This document shows positions 51,055-58,762 of a DNA stretch of 64,000 nt, one piece after another. Position numbers and translations under genes: made by a program. The notes under the pieces were generated by a model. It was not told where the DNA came from and did not search any database. It was given only the letters and a program-made list of their open reading frames with translations. The DNA comes from Anaerocolumna xylanovorans DSM 12503 (GTDB lineage Bacteria > Bacillota > Clostridia > Lachnospirales > Lachnospiraceae): contig NZ_FRFD01000012.1 in the NCBI RefSeq assembly GCF_900143645.1, forward strand, positions 124,001-188,000, given 5' to 3'. Positions within the stretch are counted from its first letter, which is position 1; each line of letters starts with the position of its first letter.

Positions 51055-51312
51055 ATGAAAAGCACAGGAATTGTAAGAAAGCTTGATGAGTTAGGAAGAA
51101 TAACTCTTCCCATTGAGCTTAGAAGAACACTTGGAGTTGGGGAAAGAGATCCCCTTGAAATCTTTGTTGATGAGGACAGAATCATATTAAGAAAATATGA
51201 GCCTGCAGATATCTTCAACGGATCCAAAGACAGTCTTATTGATTATCACGGTAAGAAGATTTCTAAAGAATCTATTATGGAGCTTGCAAAGTTAGTAGGT
51301 ATTATCGAATAA
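51055..51312 (+). CDS. abrB: AbrB-family transition-state regulator
   Basis: 85 residues from the ATG at 51055 (AGGAGGT upstream). The N-terminal swapped-hairpin DNA-binding domain is MKSTGIVRKLDELGRITLP, then IELRRTLGVGERDPLEIFVD. The C-terminal half (SKESIMELAKLVGIIE) is shorter than in B. subtilis AbrB. It is convergent with rsmI, in the same place as in B. subtilis. It probably represses post-exponential genes. Confidence 0.92.
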   Translation: MKSTGIVRKLDELGRITLPIELRRTLGVGERDPLEIFVDEDRIILRKYEPADIFNGSKDSLIDYHGKKISKESIMELAKLVGIIE

Positions 51313-51320
51313 TACAGCTC

Positions 51321-51375
51321 AAAGAACGAGCCTGGGAGATAAGGCATTACCAATTCTCTTCGGGCTCTTTCTTTC
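51321..51375. terminator. Hairpin between convergent abrB and rsmI
   Basis: GAGCCTGGGAGAT pairs with ATTCTCTTCGGGCTC around a loop, followed by TTTCTTTC on the plus strand. Confidence 0.65.
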
Positions 51376-51389
51376 GCTAAAAATCCATT

Positions 51390-52232
51390 TTATCCCAATA
51401 ATAGTTGTTGGTAGATTTCCCTTTTTGATACCCCTCTGTCGGTAGCTACTGCTTTCATAGCTTCTTTTTTATCCATCCCTTTGTCAAGATAAATCTTCAT
51501 ATGATCGTCAAGAGAGAGCATTTCATACTTCTTTCTTTCCCTCTTGATGAGTTCTTCCGCCTTCAGTCCTTCTAATACCAATATGCATTCCCCTTTGGGT
51601 TCCTCTGCCTCATAATACCTGACTGCCTCTGTTAAACTTGTAAGCAATGCTGTCTCATGTTTCTTGGTCAGCTCTCTTATTACAGTTACCTTTCTGTCTC
51701 CCAGATTCTCTAAAAGTTCTTTCAGGGTCCTAAGCAGCCTGTGAGGAGCCTCGTAAATCACAATTGTTCTGGTCTCTGTTTCCAGCTCTTTTAATATATT
51801 CTGCCTTTCCTTCTTATCCGAGGGCAGAAAAGCCTCGAAAACAAAACGCCTTGTGGGAAGACCTGAAAGAGTCAGACCGGTGATAACAGCAGAAGGTCCC
51901 GGAAGTGAAGTGACGGGAACCTCCTCTTCATAGGCCATTTTTACAATCTCTTCTCCCGGATCGGAAATCCCTGGAGTACCGGCATCGGTAATCAGGGCAA
52001 TATTCTGCCCTTCCTTTAACAAGCCAATCAGATAGCGCCCTTTTTCAATTTTATTGTATTCATGATAACTGGTCATGGGGGTATTTATCCCAAAATGGTT
52101 CAATAGCTTAATACTGTGCCTTGTATCTTCTGCTGCAATCAGATCCACTTCCTTCAGGGTACGAAGAACCCTTAAGGTAATATCTTCTAAATTACCTATA
52201 GGCGTAGCACATAAATATAAAGTCCCTGCCAT
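51390..52232 (-). CDS. rsmI: 16S rRNA (cytidine1402-2'-O)-methyltransferase
   Basis: 280 residues, ATG after AGAGGAGAGCG. TP-methylase fold: LYLCATPIGNLEDITLR, AEDTRHSIKLLNHF, ALITDAGTPGISDPGE and FEAFLPSDKKER are the RsmI signatures. It methylates C1402 in 16S rRNA with SAM. Part of the B. subtilis-like cluster up to yaaO. Confidence 0.97.
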   Translation of the reverse strand: MAGTLYLCATPIGNLEDITLRVLRTLKEVDLIAAEDTRHSIKLLNHFGINTPMTSYHEYNKIEKGRYLIGLLKEGQNIALITDAGTPGISDPGEEIVKMAYEEEVPVTSLPGPSAVITGLTLSGLPTRRFVFEAFLPSDKKERQNILKELETETRTIVIYEAPHRLLRTLKELLENLGDRKVTVIRELTKKHETALLTSLTEAVRYYEAEEPKGECILVLEGLKAEELIKRERKKYEMLSLDDHMKIYLDKGMDKKEAMKAVATDRGVSKREIYQQLLLG

Positions 52233-52326
52233 CGCTCTCCTCTTTTCTAAAGCGTAATCCCAGAATTTTACTCCCTGTTATCCATTCAGAAAGCCTTTCC
52301 GCCATCAGCGCATGTATCCTTTGAAA

Positions 52327-53094
52327 CTAATAGCCGTAGATATCATAGATTTCATCGGTATACTGATTTATTTCCTTATATACAATGAGCGGAGGTTCCA
52401 CGCTGATCATGGAGCCTCCTCCTTTCACTGCCTCAATTAATACCATATTAGGCTCTTTATCAATAAAAGGATGAACCATCTTCATCCTCTTAGGCTCCAG
52501 CTTATAAGCAGTCAGAGTATTAATGATCTCAATCAGGCGGAAGGGCCTGTGTACCAGATAGAACCTTCCTCCGGGCTTTAACACTCTGGCCGTCTCCCGC
52601 ACAACATCCTCAAGGGTACAATATATCTCATGCCTTGCTATGGCCTTTGGAAGATCCGGGTTCTTAAGTCCATGAAGATTATTCATATAGGGCGGATTGC
52701 TGGTAACTACATGAAAGGAAGCAGCTCCAAAGATAGTCCCTGCTTCCTTGATATCTCCTGTAACGATTGATATCTTTTGTTCCAGCCCATTAAGGCTGAC
52801 ACTTCTTCTTGCCATATCAGCACTTTCTTCCTGCAGCTCAAGCCCCGTAAAATGTTCTCCCCTGGTTTTTGCTTCTAAAAGTATCGGTATGATTCCGGTG
52901 CCGGTTCCAAGGTCTAACACCCTTTCTCCCTCCCTTACTTTTACAAAGCCGGAGAGGAGTACCGCGTCCATGCCAAAGCAAAACTTTTTACTGTTTTGTA
53001 TAATCTTATAGCCGTTTCGCTGCAGTTCATCTATTCTCTCCCCGGGAAGCAGATAATCCTTACTTTCCCCGTGGATATTATTTGCATCGCTCAT
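52327..53094 (-). CDS. tRNA1(Val) (adenine37-N6)-methyltransferase-like protein
   Basis: 255 residues. Class I SAM methyltransferase: VLDLGTGTGIIPILL (SAM loop) and HVVTSNPPYMN (NPPY adenine-N6 motif). It is the counterpart of B. subtilis YabB/TrmN6. The start is 3 nt after the yaaT stop (TAG-GCT-ATG). Confidence 0.93.
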   Translation of the reverse strand: MSDANNIHGESKDYLLPGERIDELQRNGYKIIQNSKKFCFGMDAVLLSGFVKVREGERVLDLGTGTGIIPILLEAKTRGEHFTGLELQEESADMARRSVSLNGLEQKISIVTGDIKEAGTIFGAASFHVVTSNPPYMNNLHGLKNPDLPKAIARHEIYCTLEDVVRETARVLKPGGRFYLVHRPFRLIEIINTLTAYKLEPKRMKMVHPFIDKEPNMVLIEAVKGGGSMISVEPPLIVYKEINQYTDEIYDIYGY

Positions 53095-53097
53095 AGC

Positions 53098-54006
53098 CTA
53101 TACATCATCCAGATGGGACTTTCCTTCCTTCATTTCAAGCAGTTCAAGTACTCTTAATTCATCGTCAAGCGCCACTTTTTCCTTGCGCTTTCTTGCAGTG
53201 AACTTAAGGTCAGAGGTTTTGTATTCCCTGACTTCCTTTTCATCATTTTCAAGGGTTATAATTACCTTTACTAACTGCTTTAATACCGTAACGCTTTGTA
53301 CCTCACCCTTAAAACCGTCATTTGTAGTAACCATATCCCCTACATTAGGAAGCTTGCTATTTAAATCCTCATAAGCCTCCTCTTCATGCTTTAAGCAGCA
53401 CATTAATCGTCCGCAGACTCCGGAGATTTTCGTAGGATTTAGAGACAGGTTCTGTTCCTTTGCCATCTTAATGGATACGGGGGCGAACTCTGAAAGATGG
53501 GTATGGCAGCACAGGGGTCTTCCGCAGATTCCAATACCTCCGACCACTTTTGTCTCATCCCTGACTCCAATCTGGCGCAACTCGATACGGGTCTTAAATA
53601 CACTTGCTAAGTCCTTTACAAGCTCTCTGAAGTCAATTCTTCCGTCTGCCGTAAAGTAGAATAATACCTTGTTGTTATCAAAGGTATATTCCGAATCAAT
53701 GAGCTTCATTTCCAGCTCATGCTTTTTAATCTTTTCTAAGCATATCTGAAAAGCTTCTTTTTCTTTGACCTTATTTCTGGCCTCTATCTCGTCATCCTCT
53801 AAAGTTGCAGTCCTGATTACCGGCTTTAGCGGCTGGATAATCTTATTCTCCTCTACATCCCTTGGGCCTATGACCACGTGGCCATACTCAACTCCCCTTG
53901 CTGTTTCAACAATTACATTGTCTCCCTGCTTTATCTCATATCCGGCTGGATCAAAAAAGTAAATCTTGCCGGCCCTTCTGAACCGAACACCAATTACATT
54001 CGTCAT
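53098..54006 (-). CDS. ricT: PSP1-domain protein RicT (YaaT)
   Basis: 302 residues. The cysteines in GGIGICGRPLCCHTHLSEF and KISGVCGRLMCCLKHEE match RicT, which with RicA and RicF forms an Fe-S-containing complex that supports RNase Y-dependent RNA processing and sporulation in B. subtilis. PSP1 core residues are in the middle. Partners are elsewhere in the genome if present. Confidence 0.94.
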   Translation of the reverse strand: MTNVIGVRFRRAGKIYFFDPAGYEIKQGDNVIVETARGVEYGHVVIGPRDVEENKIIQPLKPVIRTATLEDDEIEARNKVKEKEAFQICLEKIKKHELEMKLIDSEYTFDNNKVLFYFTADGRIDFRELVKDLASVFKTRIELRQIGVRDETKVVGGIGICGRPLCCHTHLSEFAPVSIKMAKEQNLSLNPTKISGVCGRLMCCLKHEEEAYEDLNSKLPNVGDMVTTNDGFKGEVQSVTVLKQLVKVIITLENDEKEVREYKTSDLKFTARKRKEKVALDDELRVLELLEMKEGKSHLDDV

Positions 54007-54020
54007 ACAAACCTCTTTCC

Positions 54021-55013
54021 CTAGTTTTCTTTTATGGTAAGAAACATAAGTTCCATTACAATGTCAAAATTTACATTGGCATTAATACGTATCTTTGCCT
54101 TCTCTACTGCCTTGATAATTTCCTCCAGGCCCTCATAACTTCTTTTATTGGCCTGTTTTACTATTTCAGAATACTCACCCTTATACAATAAAAGATTCAT
54201 ATCCTTTGTTACCTTAAACATCAGAATATCGCGGAACCATAAGGTAATCAGGTCTAAGTATTCTTCAATATTTCCCTTCTGTTCCGATATATCCTTAAGT
54301 CCCTCTATCAACTCATACAGCTCCATTTGGTCAATATACCTTAACAGGTGAAGAACCTTGTCCTTCATCGCCGCAAAATTCTCACTGGAAGAATAGGATA
54401 TCGCCCTTCCGACATTACCCTGGGAAAATACTGCGCTAAGCTCCGCCTGATAATCAGGAATCTTATAAACCTGCATTAAATAATTTTTGATGTCTTCCTC
54501 TTTCACAGGATTTAATTTAAGAATGACACACCTTGAAAGAATCGTGGGAAGAAATGCATTGATATTATTGGTCAGCAAAATGATAACCGCATAGGCGGGC
54601 GGAGTTTCCAGGGTCTTAAGAAGAGCATTTTGTGCCTGCTCTGTCATCTTCTCCCCGTCTTCAATGATATATATTTTACGGCTGCTGCTGTAGGGCTTTA
54701 CTAAAATATCATTGTTTAGCTTACTTCTGATATCATCCACACCAAGACTTGCCTTTTCATGGGTAACATAAATAATATCCGGATGATTTTTTGATTCTGC
54801 CTGCAAACAGGATTTACAAGTGCCGCAGCTGTCTCCGTCTTCTTTCTTATTCTCACACTGGATACCCTTTGTAAAGGCTGCAGCCAGTGTTCTCTTTCCC
54901 ATTCCTTCTTCTCCGGCAAAGATGTAAGCATGGGATACCGTCTGTGTCCTGATGGCAGTCTTTAAATGCTCTATGATCTGCTCATGACCAATTATCTGGT
55001 GAAATTCAGCCAT
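54021..55013 (-). CDS. holB: DNA polymerase III delta-prime subunit
   Basis: 330 residues. Clamp-loader subunit. P-loop GEEGMGKRT, zinc module C-x8-C-x2-C-x2-C (CENKKEDGDSCGTCKSC), and the arginine-finger region AFLPTILSRCVILKL (SRC). It lies between yaaR and ricT as in B. subtilis. Confidence 0.95.
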   Translation of the reverse strand: MAEFHQIIGHEQIIEHLKTAIRTQTVSHAYIFAGEEGMGKRTLAAAFTKGIQCENKKEDGDSCGTCKSCLQAESKNHPDIIYVTHEKASLGVDDIRSKLNNDILVKPYSSSRKIYIIEDGEKMTEQAQNALLKTLETPPAYAVIILLTNNINAFLPTILSRCVILKLNPVKEEDIKNYLMQVYKIPDYQAELSAVFSQGNVGRAISYSSSENFAAMKDKVLHLLRYIDQMELYELIEGLKDISEQKGNIEEYLDLITLWFRDILMFKVTKDMNLLLYKGEYSEIVKQANKRSYEGLEEIIKAVEKAKIRINANVNFDIVMELMFLTIKEN

Positions 55014-55030
55014 TTCTTACCATCCCTTCA

Positions 55031-55471
55031 TTATGCAAGTATATCCAAAAGTAATCCCCTGATTTCATCTATTTTATTTAATATGGCAATAGTATCTTTC
55101 TCATCCTTGATTAATTCCAGCGCCAGCTCGTCCAGGTTCTGATCGATGAGCTTTATCATACCATATACACGGTGACGTCCCCTTCTGTCCAGGAAATTCT
55201 CCCTGCTGAACTTATGGGAGCGGTTCACTACCTCATTCATGAATTCCTTAATGAGCTGCCGGTATTTTTTCATATCCCGGACATCCATATGTTTCCCCAG
55301 CTTCTTGCCCTGCTGGGTAATTTCCTGCATCATGAGGTTTAAGCGTTCCTTTAATCCCTGTTCCTCTATATTGCTGATTAACGTGAATTTAAAAGAGCCG
55401 TCTGCTTCCGGTAGAGGTGCTTTGGGTTCGATCTGCGGGGCAGGCTGCAGCTGATTAACTTTTATATCCAT
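55031..55471 (-). CDS. YaaR family protein (DUF327)
   Basis: 146 residues, ATG after AAAGGAGAGGG. The pattern KLGKHMDVRDMKKYRQLIKEFMN, then VYGMIKLIDQNLDELALELI is typical of YaaR. Helix-rich; role in B. subtilis not established. Carries dyad element copy 2 about 54 bp upstream. Confidence 0.92.
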   Translation of the reverse strand: MDIKVNQLQPAPQIEPKAPLPEADGSFKFTLISNIEEQGLKERLNLMMQEITQQGKKLGKHMDVRDMKKYRQLIKEFMNEVVNRSHKFSRENFLDRRGRHRVYGMIKLIDQNLDELALELIKDEKDTIAILNKIDEIRGLLLDILA

Positions 55472-55524
55472 TGTTCCCTCTCCTTTCCTGCATGGCTTGC
55501 ATCCTTTAAATAAGGTATCTTATC

Positions 55525-55545
55525 AGAAATTGCTTTTCAAATTTC
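55525..55545. repeat. Dyad element, copy 2 (also at 10183-10203)
   Basis: Identical over 21 bp to 10183-10203 and extended on its other side by TATC to TATCAGAAATT. On the minus strand TTGAAA with a 17-nt spacer leads to TACCTT, a possible yaaR promoter. Confidence 0.6.
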
Positions 55546-55613
55546 ATTGTAAATACATACATAATTTCCAGTTTCCATTATAGCATAACCAGGACAAAAT
55601 ATATAGAAAAATT

Positions 55614-56219
55614 TTAATTTCCCATATTTGCCCTGATATCTCTTGTTATTTCCTCAATGCACCTTTTACTGTCCTCATTGCTATATCTCTTGCCAATTCC
55701 AAGTTCTCTTAAATACTCTTCCTTAAAATCCTCCTCGTCAGCCAGATATCTGCGGCAAAGCTCTGCGTACTTGGGATTTTTCTGGGTCCTTTCCCGGGAA
55801 AGGGCCCGCTCTAAGCGAAGACCATCCTCCACCTCCAGATAAACCGGATAAACCCTTTCCTCCCCAAAGTACTTTCGTATCTGCCTGTAGGATTCCAGTG
55901 TGCCAATCATAATGGAACTACCCTTTTCAAGGTCAATCTGTCCGTCATCTACGGTAAAATAGTCCCATACTCCGTGCATGGTATCATAGGCCCTATGCTC
56001 AATGACCCTGTTCTCTTTTTTGCAGGCAGACAGCTCTGCCTTGCTGACAAAGAAATATTCCTCCCCATTCTTTTCTCCATCCCGAATTGGTCTTGTGGTA
56101 TATCCTACGATTGTCTTTAAGGGCAGCTCTGCCATATGCGTAATTTCCTTAAATACCGTATCTTTCCCTGATGAGCTTTTACCCATAACAACAAATAGCC
56201 TGTGCATACTCTTATCCAT
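55614..56219 (-). CDS. Guanylate-kinase-fold P-loop kinase in the tmk position
   Basis: 201 residues. P-loop GKSSSGKDT (standard Gmk: GPSGAGKST), the GMP-binding YTTRPIRDGEKNGEEYFFVS, and the length fit the guanylate kinase family. In B. subtilis this position, between yaaO and yaaR, holds thymidylate kinase tmk. The P-loop is unlike both. The acceptor is therefore uncertain: guanylate kinase, or another nucleoside monophosphate. ATG at 56219, or 56207 as an alternative. Confidence 0.78.
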   Translation of the reverse strand: MDKSMHRLFVVMGKSSSGKDTVFKEITHMAELPLKTIVGYTTRPIRDGEKNGEEYFFVSKAELSACKKENRVIEHRAYDTMHGVWDYFTVDDGQIDLEKGSSIMIGTLESYRQIRKYFGEERVYPVYLEVEDGLRLERALSRERTQKNPKYAELCRRYLADEEDFKEEYLRELGIGKRYSNEDSKRCIEEITRDIRANMGN

Positions 56220-56227
56220 TCCTTTAC

Positions 56228-57664
56228 CTATATTTTAAGCCCTTCCTCCACAACCTTTATCCTATCGGCATTAAGATCATCCATGCCCTGGATTGTCAGA
56301 CCCTGTTTTTTATAAACTGCCATTTTTGAAAGGAGATTTTCTGTCACCTTTTCTCCGGGCACCAAAAGCGGTATTCCCGGCGGATACAAATAAATATATT
56401 CTGCTGAAATCCGTCCCTCGCTGCCCTTTAGAGGAATACTCCTTACCGGAGAATCCAATGCCTCCTCACAGGACATAGCTACAGGCGGCGGTGTAAATTC
56501 CATCTCCTCTTCCTCCTGTTTTTCTTTCCCGTTCCCTGCCAATTGGTCATCTATCTTAGAAAGAGCCTCCAGTAATCTGTCAAAGCCTTCTTTTCTGTCA
56601 GCGATGCTGGTCATTCCCAGAACATAGTCTCCGGAGACCATCTCCATCTGAATTTTGTAAGAGCCAAGAAGCTCATCATAAAGCTCCTTTCCGGTACTGC
56701 CTGTTCCTTTTACGCTAAGAACGAGCTTGGAAGGGTCAAAGGCATAAGAGCCTTCCGTCTTTACTATGTTATCGGTTAGTATCCTTATATTCTTAAATTT
56801 TTCTGCTGCCAGATAGAATTCCGCCAGCCGGCTATAATAAACAGAAAACAGTTCCTTTCCTCTGTTTTCCAAAAGCTCTCTGCATTTGTCCATACCCGCC
56901 ATTAATAGATAGGAAGGGCTTGTACTCTGGTAAATCGAAAGATATCTTATAAGCTTCTCCCTCTTTATCAGCCCGCCATTTGCATGAAGCAAGGCACTCT
57001 GGGTAAACGCCGGCAAGGTCTTATGAATACTGTGTACCACAATATCCGCTCCCTGGGTGACAGAGCCCTGCAAAAATCCGGAGAAAAGACCCAGATGGGC
57101 TCCATGGGCCTCATCCACCATAAGGGGGATTCCATACCGGTGGGCAGCTTCTGCTATTCCTGCAACATCGGATACTATCCCTTCATAAGTCGGAGAGGTT
57201 ATCACAATAAGCTTGATATCCTTTTCCTTCTTAAGATATTCTTCTATTTCCCCTGGCGGTATACTTCCGTTTATCCCAACGCTTTTTATCCTGCCTGGAT
57301 AGAAGTATACGGGCCTTAAGCCCTTTAAATATATGGCATTGTAGACGGATTTATGGCAATTTCTCGCTACAAGAATCTTATCCCCTCTATCAGTGCAGGC
57401 AGAGATTCCGGCCAGAATTCCGGCAGAACTTCCTCCCACCAGATAATAGGTTTCTTTGGAACCATAGATTTTCGCCCAGCTCTCCATTCCTTCCTTTAGA
57501 ATGCCCTCTGCCCTGTGAAGATTGTCAAAGCCCTCAATCTCTGTAATATCAATGGAATACGGATTCACCATAGTAAGCAGCTCTGTATTTCTTTTATGTC
57601 CCGGCATATGCATGGGATAATATCCCTCATCTTTGTATTTTAATAAACTGTCATATAGGTTCAC
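56228..57664 (-). CDS. Orn/Lys/Arg decarboxylase family PLP enzyme (YaaO-like)
   Basis: 478 residues, GTG start at 57664. PLP-lysine is in VVHSIHKTLPAFTQSA; also MPGHKRNTELLTM at the N-terminus and MVDEAHGAHLG with the PLP-binding Asp. C-terminal decarboxylase domain ends at RISAEYIYLYPPGIPLLVPGE. Substrate (Lys, Arg or Orn) is unassigned. Left-hand end of the syntenic cluster to rsmI-abrB, with yabA missing. Confidence 0.92.
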   Translation of the reverse strand: MNLYDSLLKYKDEGYYPMHMPGHKRNTELLTMVNPYSIDITEIEGFDNLHRAEGILKEGMESWAKIYGSKETYYLVGGSSAGILAGISACTDRGDKILVARNCHKSVYNAIYLKGLRPVYFYPGRIKSVGINGSIPPGEIEEYLKKEKDIKLIVITSPTYEGIVSDVAGIAEAAHRYGIPLMVDEAHGAHLGLFSGFLQGSVTQGADIVVHSIHKTLPAFTQSALLHANGGLIKREKLIRYLSIYQSTSPSYLLMAGMDKCRELLENRGKELFSVYYSRLAEFYLAAEKFKNIRILTDNIVKTEGSYAFDPSKLVLSVKGTGSTGKELYDELLGSYKIQMEMVSGDYVLGMTSIADRKEGFDRLLEALSKIDDQLAGNGKEKQEEEEMEFTPPPVAMSCEEALDSPVRSIPLKGSEGRISAEYIYLYPPGIPLLVPGEKVTENLLSKMAVYKKQGLTIQGMDDLNADRIKVVEEGLKI

Positions 57665-57816
57665 TTAAGAATACCTGCCTTTTCACACTAGTATTATTTA
57701 ACATCCATTGTATCAAATCCCCTGATAAAAACAATCTTTTTCTCTTTTCCCGGACGGAAATAGGTGCTATGATTAAGGAGTTCCCAATCAATATCACAAG
57801 AAATGAGGGTATTTAT

Positions 57817-58440
57817 ATGAAGGTTTTACTAATTAACGGAAGTCCTAACATACACGGCTGTACCTATACAGCATTAGAAGAAGTCGAGAAAGTTCTGAAT
57901 GAGGAGCAAATTTCCACTGAAATATTTCATATAGGAAATAAGCCAATCAGAGGCTGTATGGATTGCGGGGTCTGTTCCAAATTCCCCGGCAAGTGTGCCT
58001 ATGATGATGACACGGTAAACAAGGCATTGGAGCTGGCTGCAGAAGCCGACGGGTTTATTTTTGGAGCCCCTGTACATTACGCCTCTGCCTCCGGTGCCAT
58101 GACTTCTTTCTTAGACCGTTTCTTTTATTCCGGCGATGGCTTTTCCTACAAACCGGGAGCCGCTGTGGTAAGCTGCAGGAGGGCCGGTTCCACTGCTTCT
58201 TTGGATCAGTTAAACAAATACTTTACGATTGCCGGTATGCCAGTAGTATCTTCGACCTACTGGAATATGGTACATGGGAATACTCCCGAAGAAGTCAGAC
58301 AGGATTTGGAGGGCATGCAGGTTATGAGAACTCTCGGCAGAAATATGGCATGGATGTTAAAATGCCTGGAAGCCGGAAAGAAATCAGGTGTTTCTCTGCC
58401 TGTGCAGGAAGAGCGAATATTTACAAATTTCATAAGATAA
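57817..58440 (+). CDS. Flavodoxin-family NAD(P)H oxidoreductase
   Basis: 207 residues from the ATG at 57817 (GAGGGT upstream). N-terminus MKVLLINGSPNIHGCTYTAL binds the FMN phosphate; cysteines follow in IRGCMDCGVCSKFPGKCAYDDD; GAPVHYASASGAMTSFLDR is the flavin contact. C-terminus ERIFTNFIR is typical. A single-gene unit; the electron acceptor is unknown. Confidence 0.9.
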   Translation: MKVLLINGSPNIHGCTYTALEEVEKVLNEEQISTEIFHIGNKPIRGCMDCGVCSKFPGKCAYDDDTVNKALELAAEADGFIFGAPVHYASASGAMTSFLDRFFYSGDGFSYKPGAAVVSCRRAGSTASLDQLNKYFTIAGMPVVSSTYWNMVHGNTPEEVRQDLEGMQVMRTLGRNMAWMLKCLEAGKKSGVSLPVQEERIFTNFIR

Positions 58441-58648
58441 TTTTCAGCTTTGTTTTGGATGATATAAGGCCTTACCCTGTTGTCCGTTTTGTATGCGGCA
58501 AGCGAACAAGTTTTGTCAGAATACTATGTATAAAACAGGTCAAATGTCCTAATTTCATCCTGTGATAGGAGGTGTTTAAGCTTCTTTTATTTAGAATAAT
58601 CTGTGCTGTAATAGTCCCCTGTATACGGACATTATAATGGACAAAGAC
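58441..58648. other. Intergenic region upstream of the 5'-nucleotidase promoter
   Basis: No gene supported. Confidence 0.4.
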
Positions 58649-58677
58649 TTGCGAAATAATAAAAAATGAATTATAAT
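58649..58677 (+). promoter_or_regulatory. Promoter of the 5'-nucleotidase gene
   Basis: TTGCGA (58649-58654), 17-nt spacer, TATAAT (58672-58677). Confidence 0.75.
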
Positions 58678-58686
58678 GGTTATAGT

Positions 58687-58728
58687 TTCCATTGTGTGGA
58701 TTCCATGGTGTGAATTCCACGGTGTGGA
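58687..58728 (+). repeat. Three tandem 14-bp repeats in the leader
   Basis: TTCCATTGTGTGGA, TTCCATGGTGTGAA and TTCCACGGTGTGGA in direct succession, about +3 to +45 of the predicted transcript and 35 bp before the ATG at 58763. Each unit is itself partly palindromic (TTCCA...TGGA). Confidence 0.7.
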
Positions 58729-58762
58729 GGCAAAAACTGTATAACACGTAGAGGAGGATTCT

